Shown: positions 1-10,295 of the stretch, in pieces
How positions within the stretch are numbered: position 1 is the stretch's first letter
Layout of the letters: every line of letters begins with the position of its first letter
Source of the DNA: Metridium senile
Lineage: Eukaryota; Cnidaria; Anthozoa; Actiniaria; Metridiidae
DNA length: 64,000 bases
NCBI GenBank assembly: GCA_949775045.1
Contig: OX459095.1
Location: 37,694,809-37,758,808 of the forward strand
Direction: 5' to 3'
Made by a program: the position numbers and the translations under genes
Notes under the pieces: model-generated
The model's database searches: none
What the model was told of the DNA's origin: nothing
Seen by the model: the letters and a program-made list of their open reading frames with translations, nothing else

Positions 1-957
1 ATTGTAGAGCCAAAGAATTTGCCTAGGGCAGCGTTCTTCTTCATGAGCATAAAATACCTTTGTCATCTCAATAAAGGATAAAAGAAGATCAATGAAATCT
101 TGTGAAACATCTCCTAATATTGCTGCTGCAAGTGTTAGCAGTACACGGCGATAGTCTGTACCCCTGACATTTTCTTTATCAAATAATACTGCAACTACTT
201 GCTTGATGGTAATAAGCACCTTGGCATCAGTAATATGGTGTGGGATTTCTTTGATCATATTGGAAATATGGTTCATAGTATCATGTAGAGGCTCAAAAGC
301 CAAAACTTCATATTCCTGCAAATGTAATTCCTTGAGTGAGAGATTGGTGTTACTGAGAAGTGGTGGAATGTTTGTGACTCCACAAAGGTTCTTGAATGGA
401 TCTACCTTGTTTACCTCTCCAAATTTGCCATCAAGCACTATTCTCTTTCTTTCTTCTAGGCTATTTCTTTGAGGCATTCCTGTCTGGTTTCAACAAATCT
501 TAATTGGTCTTCACCTGTCGCTCTTGCTTTACCCAGAATATAAACATAGGGCTTTTCTACTGTGGCCTGTATATCAATGTTCCTTCTTGTCTTTCTATGA
601 TATTCTGATTTCGTCAGGTGTACTGCTGGATCATATAGTTGGCGCATCAAAAACAGCATGAAACCGCTGTTTGCCAGGGATGAATGGTCATGCCATATCA
701 TCCAGTGGCGTTGGCTTTCTAAACACTTCAGTTGCTTTTTCTTCTCTTCAAGACTCCCTTGATGGAACTCACCCAGAGATTTTAGCTTGGAATCAATGCT
801 TTCTTCTGTAAGACTTTCATAGTGGCTGTCTGGATTTACACACCATTCTTTACTCTTTCTTGGATTTCTTTTTTTATTTGTTTGTTATTCCTTGGAACAG
901 GAAATGATATTTCTCCTCCCGGCTGCTTGAGTAGCCTCCTTCTTACCCTATTTTGAT
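1..957 (-). pseudogene. Exon 3 (window-truncated) of a cnidarian-expanded family protein, frameshifted
   Basis: On the minus strand an acceptor (TTTAG, intron side at 958-959) opens an exon starting at 957. The first part contains the motif PGGEISFPVP. After a frame change near 840 the frame contains EEKKKQLKCLESQRHWMIW followed by HDHSSLA, then YDPAVHLT and VEKPYVYILGKA. A second frame change near 465 leads into DPFKNLCGV, PPLLSN and YEVLAFEPLHDT, and the frame stays open to the window edge. I know this motif order (GGEIS, IWHDHS, YDPA, VE-P-YI, EPLHD) from a large family of uncharacterised cnidarian proteins; the molecular function is unknown. About 60-80 residues normally found between the VE-P-YI block and the PFKNL block seem to be missing, so an internal deletion is likely. 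The phase is compatible with the exon at 1252-2107. Two or more frameshifts make it a probable pseudogene, unless they are sequence errors. Confidence 0.55.
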
Positions 958-1251
958 CTAAATTATCAAGAAAATAGGCTATTAGGGAAATTATTTAATA
1001 TTCTTGATTTGTTTTTTTTACACACATTAACTAGTATGCATGCAAACACATCAGTAGATTTTGTATATCACAACATAAAATGTAGCAGTAATTAGTGATA
1101 AATTACGGTAATTGTATTGTTTTCTACTGTACAAAAAGTGACATTTAGCACCACATACTTCAAGGTATTGCATGCATGGTTTAGTGTTTGTACTCAAGCA
1201 TTTAAGGTTGTTATTTTTATACATATCCAACCAATGTATGAAGCTACATAC

Positions 1252-2107
1252 CTGCTCCCTCTTGCTCAAATGGAGTTATATCTAGTCCTTGATTTTTCAG
1301 GTATGTCTTTAACAGTTGACCAGCATTTTGGGGTATGTCTTGCCCTCCTTTTTTTTATGTTAAATTTCTTTGCTTTGGCAGTCCAGTTGATTGGTTTCCC
1401 TGGGGTCCATGTTTGAAAATCAATGAGTACTTCCTCCAGGTCTCCGGCTATGTATTTGGGACTGTGACTTTTTTGCTTGTTTTCTGTTCCCTCTTCAACT
1501 CTCTGCTTTGCATCAGCTAGCGTTTCAAATGACTGATTGTACCTCTGTATGTTTCTTGCTCTATATGATGTTCTTTGCTCCAAATGTGAATTTACATCAT
1601 TTTCCTGACATGTTTCTTCAATATTTCTTTTGAATTTACTTTTAATGTCCCTGTTTTTTGCTTTTCTTTCAGCTGGAGAGATCTTCTTTTGCAGTTGGGC
1701 TTCGGGGACTTGGCATAAAACATCTGCAAGTGACTGACCAAGATTCTCCTGGCATACCTTGTTGAAGCTCTTGTATATTTCGTGACCAATATTTTTAACT
1801 TCCTTTAAAAGTGGCTTGCACGATGTGTAGCTAGATTTTGAGATGGCTCTATTTGCTGTGACATTTAGTTGAGTGAAAGGCTCGCGCTTTTTGAGAGTGT
1901 TTTCATGTCCACGTCGTATAGGAAACTGAACTGTTGTTGTTGTTTGGCAGCAATCACATTTAGAAATGATGTGCATCCTCTTTCGTCCCTCAGCACACTT
2001 ATTCCACAGTTCTTTAGAGAAATTTTCTAAATACTGCTCTTTATCAGTTTTACTTCTCCAGCTAGAGATTCTTTCATCAATGATTTTATATGCTTTATTG
2101 AAATTGG
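1252..2107 (-). pseudogene. Exon 2 of the same minus-strand family gene, one frameshift
   Basis: The acceptor (TTCACAG) ends at 2108 and the donor (GCAG, then GTATGT) follows base 1252. The open frame carries NKAYKIIDERISSWR and then a CDCCQ cysteine cluster. Its C-terminal part contains PGKPINWTAKAKKFNI, and, one frame over after about 1335, NAGQLLKTYLKNQGLD. The pairing of an INW...AKKF block with an N-G-Q-K-L block is typical of the same uncharacterised cnidarian family as the downstream exon. A one-base insertion near 1330-1335, in or beside an A-run on the coding strand, breaks the frame between these blocks. The exon starts with two bases that complete the codon left by the exon at 6710-6896, and it ends in a phase that fits the exon starting at 957. 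The three are therefore probably one gene. Function unknown. Confidence 0.55.
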
Positions 2108-2466
2108 CTGTGAATAAAAAAAATGTACTATATGTAAGTTTACAGTTCAACATTTTTCCATTTATATGATGAATAAATTGTTTTCCAAACATTGAGTTTG
2201 AACTGGACCATATTGGCAAAAAGACCTTTTGATTTTTTAATTATTTATCTAAAAACAAATATATAGTGAATAAAATTTACATTTTATCGAATGACATGTT
2301 TTGATTGGCTGTAGGAAAGCTATGCATGGGAGTCTTTGGATGTAGACAGTGCTGTGATCACAACAATGAAAGTTTGAGTATCTTATCTTTAGTCTCCATA
2401 AAATTGTAGAATTCAAATCTTTACATTAAAAAAAAAGATTGCTTGGTGGCCTATTCCAGAGCTTAA

Positions 2467-4235
2467 CAGAAGATTTCTGTAAATACCATGCAAACGCGGC
2501 AACACTCAAAAAATCGATTTTGCTCATATTTAAACCATAGGTAGCCCTTAACATGAAACAGATCATGATGCCTTTAGTTAAGAAAAATATTGCACATTTT
2601 ACGAGAAAATCGCAAAAAACGAAATTTCGTCAAATCGCTGCTCCGAGACGCTAATTTTTATGTCAACTTTGACGGCCCCGTATGGCAAAATTAATTACTT
2701 TAATGACTCCAAACTTTCATAATATTGTTTAATGGTATCTTAACTTTAAACTCAAGCTTTTATAGAAATATTGAGTTACTTAAAGATATTATTTTATTTA
2801 TTTTTCTATGTCATACTTTTCGCCTTAGAAAAAGTAGGGTAAAAACAAAAAAATATTTTACTATGTGCAGCACAAAAGTTTTCAATAATAATCTGGGTTC
2901 TGAATGTTAAGGTATTGAATATATAACTGTAAAAAAATTCAGCTTGGGTAAATGTAATTGAGCGAAGTTATTGAGCTAAATTAGCGAAGTTATTAAGCTC
3001 CGAACTTTCGCAGGAAAAAAAGGAGAGCGTGATTGTTTATGTAAATGTTCTCGACTTGATTGACTGATAGGTTAGCCGACAGTAGACAGGTAGACGGTAT
3101 CCAGTAGACTATGCAGCGAAAGCAAACATTTGCAAAAGTTCCCAGTTCAATAACTTCGCTCAATAACATTTACCCAAACTGAATTTTTCACAGATATATA
3201 TTTAATACCTTATCTTTCCAAATACTGATTTTTATTAAGAAAGTTTAATTTGAGTAGCACATAGTAAAATATTTTTTTGTTTTTGCCCTACTTTTAACAA
3301 GGCAAAACATTTCACATAGAAAAATAAAATAAATAATATCTTCAATTAACTAAATATTTTTGTAAATTCTTCACTTTAAACTTAAGATGTCAATAAACAA
3401 TATTAAGAAGTTTTGGAATCAGTAAAGTAGTTAATTTTGTCATACGAGGCCGTCAAAGTTGACAGAAAAATTAGCGTCTCGATCGAAGCAGCGATTTGAC
3501 GAAATATTGTTTTTCGAGACTTTTCTCGTAAAGCATCCAATATTTTTTTAAACTAAATAAAAGGTAAACATTGCTTGGGTTGTACTGATTTTATTTGATA
3601 GCATTTTGCTGCTAAAAAGAAAGAAAATGTGATTATTTATGCAAATCACGTCCGCGACTTGGCAAATTGAATGTGTTAGCCGACAGTAGAATATGCATAA
3701 TAAGCAGGATTTTGCGAATGTTCGCAGCTCAATAACTTCGCTCAATTACATTTACCCAAGCTGATTTTTTCACAGTTATATATTCAATACCCTAACATTC
3801 AGAACTTAGATTATTATTGAAAACTTTTGTGCTGCACATAGTAAAATATTTTTTTGTTTTTACCCTACTTTTTCTAAGACGAAAAGTATGACATAGAAAA
3901 ACTAATAGAATAATACCTTTAAGTAACTCAATATTTCTATAAAAGCTTGAGTTTAAAGTTAAGATGTCATTAAATAATATTAGGAAAGTTTGGAGTCATT
4001 AAAGTAATTAATTTTTCCATACGGGGCCGTCAAAGTTGACATAAAAATTAGCGTCTCGGAGCAGCGATATGACGAAATATCGTTTTTTGCGATTTTCTCG
4101 TAAAATATGCAGTATTTTTCTTAACTAAAGGCATCATGACTTGTTTCATGTTGAGGGCTACCTATGGTTAAAATATGAGCAAAATCGATTTTTTGAGTGT
4201 TGCCGCGTTTGCATGGTATTTACAGAAATCTTCTC
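2467..4235. mobile_element. TTAA-flanked foldback element with three copies of one ~450-bp unit
   Basis: The ends are a long inverted repeat: the left arm from 2467 (AGAAGATTTCTGTAAATACC) is mirrored by the right arm ending at 4235. The element is bounded by TTAA at 2463-2466 and 4236-4239, which fits the target duplication of piggyBac or Kolobok superfamily elements. The unit in the left arm (about 2470-2990) reappears on the opposite strand twice, at about 3150-3560 (more diverged) and 3730-4235. No transposase ORF is present, so it is non-autonomous. It lies in the first intron of the minus-strand gene. Confidence 0.7.
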
Positions 4236-4401
4236 TTAATAGCTAATGAGAACATGTTATTGAATATAATGTAAATTATATTGTCACACAATCTTTTTAT
4301 TAGGTAGAATGATTAAAATAGTCAAATACAAACTTAAATGGTACAATGCTCTATTAAGAATTGTGAAAATGTGCCCTTAATTTGTGATTAAAAAATCAAT
4401 A

Positions 4402-4809
4402 GGCCTTTTGCAACAACAGGTCACGTGACCCTACCCCTTTTAAATCAAACAGCTGTGTCATAATGAACATCAGAAATGAAAAGAGCACCTCCATATTAGT
4501 AAGACGGCGAAATATCAGCTCAAAAAATGTATCACAAAGGAAATGGCAACTAATTTAAAATTAAATGTTTTATTAGTATTTTTTTGAAAAATATGTTCTG
4601 GATGGCAAGCTAGTGCATATTTTCCATACAAATCCTTATAAAATATTGAATTTTATATTTAATGCTATTTCTCCTATGCTCATCATTATGAGCTAAAACT
4701 TTGGCTTCTTACTATTATGGATGCGCTCTTTTCATTTCTGATGTTCATTTTGACACAGGTGCTTGATCTGAAAGGGGCAAGGTCACATGACCTGTTGTTG
4801 GAAAAGGCC
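4402..4809. mobile_element. TA-flanked MITE with ~95-bp terminal inverted repeats
   Basis: The left end begins GGCCTTTTGCAACAACAGG and the right end is its inverted copy with few mismatches. Both sides are flanked by TA (4400-4401 and 4810-4811). The inverted repeats run to about 4500 and from about 4720. The internal 220 bp have no coding capacity. The TA duplication suggests mobilisation by a Tc1/mariner-type transposase. Confidence 0.7.
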
Positions 4810-4946
4810 TATTAGAGTGAAGTCATTTAACCTGTGAAATAGAGGCTAGACTAATACACCAATAGTAGTCTCTAATTATATTGTTGTTTTTTTTGTTTCT
4901 ATTTGACTATTACACATTGACTATTAGATTTATTTGCATGGTTTAG

Positions 4947-5246
4947 GGTGGCTTCCTATAGTTACTATTCTTCAGACCATACCTTTCATTTTAATTTGGC
5001 TTATTTATAGTGATAATGCTTTGATGAAAGTTTTGATTGATGCCAATTTTAGCTTGATTGACGTTACCTTGGCAACGATAAACAAATATGGCCATATTTG
5101 TTTATTGTTGCCAAGGTAAAGTCAATTGAGTTAAAATTGGCATCAATCCAAACTTTCATCCAAGCACAATCACTGGTCCAAAAACCAAGTATATAGGTGA
5201 AATTAAAATGAAAGGTATGGTCTGAAAAATACTATAGGAAGCCACC
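4947..5246. mobile_element. 300-bp near-perfect palindromic MITE
   Basis: The sequence starting GGTGGCTTCCTATAG at 4947 is mirrored by CTATAGGAAGCCACC ending at 5246. Homology continues almost to a centre near 5093 (AACAAATATGGCCATATTTG), so nearly the whole unit folds into one hairpin. No clear target-site duplication was seen. It has no coding capacity beyond a spurious ORF. Confidence 0.65.
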
Positions 5247-5287
5247 TCAAGATCTTCAAGTGCTCTACTTTGTGAAAATTGGGAAGT

Positions 5288-6341
5288 AAATTGATATATT
5301 GTGTTTTTAAATTAATTAAACAATTGTAATTGTAATTTATTAATTCTTGAATGCTCAGCTGTCAATTTATCAATATGTATGTATGTCTTTGTGAAGTCTA
5401 TAACAATGTATATTACTGATTCCTAATAAAATACCACATTCAAAAATATTTGGCTAGATTATTATTTTGTCAATGATATTGTTTTGTAAATTTGTTGTGA
5501 ATGTGAACAGTAATAGAGTGATTTTTATATGAACATGAAAGAAAATATACCATTTAGTTTGTAGTAGTTGATAAAAATGTGAAAATCACTCTAGCATAAA
5601 TTGCAAAGGGTTTTAAAATTATTTTAAAATTATCTGGGAAAAATAGCATATCAAATGTGGCTTGTACGGTATTTGCAGTATTTATATTTCACACCTCTAA
5701 TACAATTGGACTAAAAATGATGATTATTGTTTTCTGTCCATGTCATTCTTGGTGATCTTGTAAAGTAAAAGTTGCCCACTCACTTTAAATTGATATATTG
5801 TGTTTTTAAATTAATTAAACAATTGTAATTTATTAATCCTTGAATGCTCAGCTGTCAATTTATCAATATGTATGTATGTCTTTGTGAAGTCTATAACAAT
5901 GTATATTACTGACTCCTAATAAAATACCACATTCAAAATTATTTGGCTAGATTATTATTTTGTCAATGATATTGTTTTGTAAATTTGTTGTCAATGTGAA
6001 ACTGTTTACAGTAATAGAGTGATTTCTTTATGAACATGAAAGAAAATATACCATTTAGTTTGTAGTAGTTGATAAAAAGAAAACAATGTGTTCAGTGTTT
6101 ACTACTAACTATTAGTTTGCCCATTCTTTCAAGGTCATATGAAAATCATTAGCATAAACTGCAAAGGGTTTTAAAATTATTTTAAAATTATCTGGGAAAA
6201 ATAGCATATTAAATGTGGCTTGTAAGGTATTTGCAGTATTTATATTTCACACTTCTAATACAATTGGACTTAAAATGATGATTATTGTTTTATGTCCATG
6301 TCATTCTTGGTGATCTTGTAAAGTAAACGTTGCCCACTGAC
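5288..6341. repeat. Tandem duplication of a ~500-bp intronic segment
   Basis: Copy 1 (5288-5786) and copy 2 (5787-6341) are highly similar over their whole length. Both start AAATTGATATATTGTG and end in GTTGCCCACT. Copy 2 has roughly 55 extra bases around 6078-6140 that are missing from copy 1, besides small indels. There is no coding potential. Confidence 0.75.
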
Positions 6342-6709
6342 TGTTTTTATTTTTAATTGTGGCATTTTTCTTTGTACATGAATATGCTAAAACTTGCAAT
6401 GATGTACAAATACTAATTCAGTGAGCAAATCAACTTAGACACTTAGAGCTGTTTATTATTGCCACAGTATTATTAAATGAGAAGATAACAAGACATAGTC
6501 TGTTTTTTTTTTGTTTATTATTTGCTCTTATAGAAGAAGAAATAAGCAAACAAATGGTATAAGGTCTATAAGTTTACCATCTCTTACAAGCTTGTGCTTG
6601 TTATATAAAGAAATAATTTACAGTTAAATAGCAATTCTTACTTTTCATTATTATATTGTATACAAAATAATAAACAAAATGATGCAATAAAAACGAGAGA
6701 AAATCTTAC

Positions 6710-6896
6710 CTCTATCAAGACACATCCTTTCATAGTTGTTGAAATTCTCATTGAACAAACGGTACCGTTCATCCAAAATCCTAATCTTGAACTTTGTAAG
6801 ACTTTCATTTCTTCCTCTTTGTACATTTTCTAAAGCCAAACGCTTAGTCTTCCAAAGGTAAACTCTTGCAAATCCACAAGAAACTAACTCGGTCAT
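6710..6896 (-). CDS. First coding exon of the minus-strand family gene
   Basis: An ATG at 6896 opens 62 codons plus one base, ending at a consensus donor (GATAGAG, then GTAAGA). The peptide starts MTELVSCGFARVYLW and has a charged helical stretch, LTKFKIRILDERYR. The single leftover G plus CC from the exon at 2107 gives an in-frame alanine codon. That phase match is the reason for joining them across a 4.6-kb intron that holds several mobile elements. I do not recognise a domain in this exon alone. Upstream (6897-7330) is non-coding and plausible as a promoter, but no TATA box was identified with confidence. Confidence 0.45.
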
Positions 6897-8230
6897 GACA
6901 CTTTAATTCCACCTCAACAATCTCAGTAAGTATTTTCAATTTGGCGCCTAAAACTAACTATTCTGACACGCATGTACTGTTTATAATCGCTGCTGATGTA
7001 TAGCGCGTAAATTCAACAGAAAATAACAACGATAAGTTAGATAGAAATATTTATTTGTGGTATTTCTCTTCTTCATAAATCAACATACATCAATTTTTTA
7101 ACTTCTAATAAAAAGTGTTAAACAGTAAAAAAAATACATATTGTTTTACAATAATATAAAGATGATACAATGAATACTCATCTTCTTGATTGTCTGTGTC
7201 CAAAACTCTCACATAAACGCTATTATATTAACGAACATAACGACTCGATAGCTTCATTTTCGTCCGCCATCTTTCTTCTTCAATAGAGAATACGAGAGCT
7301 GATTGGTCAATTAAGACCTATTTAGTGCCCGTGTTGATGTTGGATAGCGGACAAACAACTTATAATCATATTTAAATTCCCTACATTAGGATCCAGTCCC
7401 CGAAGCAGCCTCGACCGGGGTTTTCAAAATGGCGATTTTTATAGGCGAATAAAAAGTGATTTTCTTTTCAAAAAGGGGTTACTAAAACACAACTTCTAAG
7501 AATAAATTTTATCATATTTGTTTCAAGTGTTTAATAATCTATCTAACCTAGACTTAGTTTGGAAGATTTCATGAAAAATGCTTCTTTCTTTTGACTACTT
7601 AACAACTCTAAATTGCAAATGTCAAGTTCGTTTGCATTTTTAGCGCTTTTTTAAACACATTGACAACCAATCTAAGCCTAGAGTTTTAGAAAATCTATCG
7701 AGAATTTGATGTATGTTAGAGTCAGATTTCATACAAGCGTGTTTTCTCACCCCATTTTTATTTATTTGAGAGTCTGTTTTAATATCACGTGATAAATCAC
7801 GTGATCATTTAATTACTTTTTAAAATAGTTCAAAATATTGAGGATGCCCAATACTGTCATAGCGCAAAGTTTCATTTAAAATGATACTAAGATAAGGGAA
7901 ATATAAAATAAAATGTGTGTTTTTTGATTTCAGTAGGCTGACCCAGGCCTTAACACCCTTGAGATATAGTTGACTTATTGCTTTTTTCAAATTTCTTGAA
8001 GACGGTCCGTGGCCGTTAGAGGAAAATTACTGTCTCTCGCGATAACCGATGAGCCAATCAGAGCGGGCGTAATTTTGAAGCCATATAATAAATGCCATAT
8101 TTTTGAGTTTTGACAGACAAGACTTAATTTTCACTTTAAATGCTATCTAGTATCTCATCATTCTTGCTAAATAGTATGTTTTGGAGAATAGTTTAGTAAT
8201 CTCACACGCATACTGTTAGATTTGTTTTAG
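6897..8230. other. Intergenic region, no gene seen
   Basis: Between the minus-strand first exon and the plus-strand relics I see no supported ORF. The 7230-7320 stretch is richer in GC and contains GATTGG (an inverted-CCAAT-like element, CCAATC on the other strand), which could belong to a promoter of the minus-strand gene. Around 7787-7805 the palindrome ATCACGTGAT occurs twice. Both are only weak hints. Confidence 0.3.
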
Positions 8231-8364
8231 ACAAAGATGCGAAGTGATTGCTTGAAGTAACTCAAGGAGTTACACACCATCAAGGAGGAAGGCATCCTAA
8301 ATTGGGCAGAGTACGAGGAGCAAAAAAAAGAAATCCAAGATAGCCTGAGCAAAATATCTCAAAG
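8231..8364 (+). pseudogene. Possible coding exon relic with an in-frame stop
   Basis: A GTTTTAG acceptor precedes 8231 and a donor (AAAG, then GTAGTG) follows 8364. The frame reads MRSDCLK, a TAA, and then LKELHTIKEEGILNWAEY and EEQKKEIQDSLSKIS, which is charged and helical with coding-like composition. The TAA differs by one base from the glutamate codon GAA. It may be the start of the zinc-finger/recombinase-like gene downstream. The family was not recognised. Confidence 0.3.
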
Positions 8365-8539
8365 GTAGTGTTACCAGCAGAGGGGAGTTTTGCATGAGCA
8401 TGCGCTAGACCGCTGAATTATTAAACAATCGCAGGAGCATATTTGCTAATCAATGAACTGTTACCTGAAGCGTTACACGGTAACATGGCGCGAGCTTTAA
8501 AATTTACATTTGTTTTTCTTTTAATTATTGCATTGACAG

Positions 8540-9055
8540 AGTGCGTAAAGGATAAATTAGAATGCTCCATATGTAAAAAGCATATTAACAACAAAAATAA
8601 GAATAGTTATCGGGCAATTTCTGCATATTATCGTGATGAATTGACGTCTTGCTTCGGGCCGTCTGTTAAACAAAGTACCGGTCTAATATGTAGTAACTGC
8701 AGAACAGCCATCAACACTTACAAAAACACTGGCCAAACATATTTTGATGTAAGTAGATGCGAATTTAATTTTCTTCCTTCAAAAATAATCAACACAGACC
8801 AATTTAGATGCTTTTCACATTTTCAGTTTGTCGAAACGCAGTTTTACGTCAAGGCAAAACACAGAGAACAACAAAAATGATCAACAAATACCAACTCAAC
8901 AACCGATCGAAAATAAAACTGGCGCCGAATTGTTAGATCTATCCGAGTGGGAGCAGGTCAGTACATCCCTAGGAGATCTTCTACAGGGACCCCTCAGCCA
9001 CACGCTTCTCCCTCCAGGGCTCTTGGAAAAAGTTTCGGAACCCTGCTTTTACAAC
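8540..9055 (+). pseudogene. Two exon relics: CxxC/CxxC zinc-binding domain and a Q/N-rich linker
   Basis: The first exon (8540-8748) follows a strong polypyrimidine tract ending GACAG and stops at GTAAGT. It encodes a small zinc-binding-like domain with CSIC near the start, SYRAISAYYRDEL in the middle and CSNC near the end, close in layout to ZAD-type or RAG1 N-terminal-type zinc folds. The second (8827-9055, donor GTAAGT) has an open frame reading NTENNKNDQQIPTQQ and LLDLSEWEQVSTSL. The phases of the two exons do not match as drawn, so the gene is probably broken. An upstream ATG (8484) followed by a hydrophobic run looks like a signal peptide, but it is most likely the polypyrimidine tract being translated. 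Confidence 0.35.
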
Positions 9056-9109
9056 GTAAGTATCATACGGGTTTGCATTTATTGTAGACAAAAGTAAATC
9101 ATTGCTGTC

Positions 9110-9274
9110 GAGGAAAAATGCTCAATCACTTCCTCCCGGACTGTACCGGTCTTTTTGGCGAAGGCATTCAGGCACCCGTTTATTGTCGAACTGTCGATTT
9201 GGGCTCCACTCCTGGACAGGAATAGCTTGTTGGTCTCCTTCGCAGGGTCAACTAGGATCTCCCACCTTTCCAGG
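9110..9274 (-). pseudogene. Tyrosine-recombinase-like C-terminal fragment, opposite strand
   Basis: No ATG is present, but the minus strand stays open over more than 50 codons. It reads LVDPAKETNKLFLSRSGAQI and then STINGCLNAFAKKTG. The pattern LFLSRSG...S..N....AFAKKTG resembles the block just before the catalytic C-terminus in tyrosine-recombinase-like cnidarian proteins (LF-S-SG, N-F-KAG). It lies between plus-strand pieces of what may be the same family, which suggests a local inversion. No catalytic R-H-R-Y residues can be assigned here. Confidence 0.3.
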
Positions 9275-9294
9275 GGGGGGGGGGGGGGGGGGGG
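9273..9294. repeat. 22-bp poly-G run
   Basis: An uninterrupted G homopolymer directly follows the minus-strand recombinase-like fragment. Similar G or C runs sit in MITE-like elements at 40.3, 40.5 and 60.2 kb. Confidence 0.85.
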
Positions 9295-9364
9295 TTTGGT
9301 GCCTTCAAAGTCGTAAACGATAGGGTTAAGAAATACTTCAAAAAATAGTTTTATTTTATTTTAG

Positions 9365-9883
9365 TATGGCGTTTTTCAACTATGAGTCCGACCACTCGTC
9401 ACAGTATCGCTTCGATTGCACTACTGCAGAGATTTCCGTTTTTAAAACAACTTGGAGAAAGCAGTCGTCAGACTTGACGATTTATTAGACTATCAGGACA
9501 AGCAGAACAACTACTTGTCCATGAATGGAAGGTCAATGCTACGGTTAAATATTCCGTCTGAAGAAGAGCTAGCAATAGCGAGGAGGAATATCGCGAAAGG
9601 CTGTCAAGAATATGTCAAGCACTGGTTCAATCTGCTACCTTTAAAGGTCAAACAGGAAACTGCCCAGAATGTGGAAAGCACGTCGCACATCTGAAGGCCC
9701 ATCTAACCCAAACAAAGGAACATCGATGGTCAGAGGAAAAGTATAATACCTGGAAGCGTGCCGGTCAAAAGTCCTACGGAAGAAAACAAAAGCAATGCCA
9801 CTTCCTCCTTGAAGACGGGAAAGAGTGCGGTTGGGTGGGGAGATGCCTTGACATGCACCTCAATAGAAAGCATGAGGTTTAAG
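9365..9883 (+). pseudogene. Two-finger zinc-binding protein segment, frameshifted
   Basis: An ATG at 9366 starts MAFFNYESDHSSQYRF. Frame changes near 9470 and 9600 lead to a frame with two C2H2-like units: CPECGKHVAHLKAHL followed by an H, and CHFLLEDGKECGWVGRCLDM followed by HLNRKH. The stop is near 9882. The second finger's layout (C, then CGW, R-LDMHL--KH) is common in cnidarian zinc-finger/tyrosine-recombinase-like proteins. Two frameshifts indicate decay. It probably belongs with the acidic and recombinase-like segments downstream. Confidence 0.4.
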
Positions 9884-10092
9884 ATGAGCGAGAGAAAATA
9901 CGACTGCTAAGAGAGGGCACGATGCCTGTTCCAGACCGTCTTCAACCAATCGTAGAGGTCGGGTTTACAGGCGATGAAGAAGTCAAAGAGGCAACCGATT
10001 CGTCAAGGACGAGCGAGGAGAGGCCGATGAGTTGCTCGTTCTGTAATGCAGTTTCTTTTATGTCTTCTCATGCTCTTTTTGTCCCTCTTAGA

Positions 10093-10214
10093 TTGACGTC
10101 GGGAAAAAGATCAGCAGTACGAAAGTGAACAAAGATGACGGCGATGAGGCTACAGACTCGGACGACTTGCCACTGGGCGTAGTTTGTAGGATACTGCAAA
10201 AGTCAAAGAAGAAG
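10093..10214 (+). CDS. Acidic/basic exon of the zinc-finger/recombinase-like relic
   Basis: The acceptor (TCTTAG) ends at 10092 and the donor (CAACTG, then GTGAGT) begins at 10215. The frame reads IDVGKKISSTKVNKDDGDEA and then DSDDLPLGVVCRIL. The intron before it and the sequence after it are similar (TTTCTCATG, pyrimidine run, then ATTGACG at 10093 and 10296). The exon-intron unit may therefore have been duplicated, the second copy having lost its AG acceptor. Confidence 0.35.
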
Positions 10215-10295
10215 CGTTCTTGTCTTTTCCAACTGGTGAGTTTCACATTCTATTATCTACTCTCCTATATGCTTTCTCATGTTTTGTGCCTCTTC

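Noticed and set aside
8443..8545. N-terminal signal peptide (hydrophobic run after the ATG at 8484)
   Set aside because: The hydrophobic residues come from a T-rich polypyrimidine tract ending in a splice acceptor (GACAG) at 8539; more likely intron.
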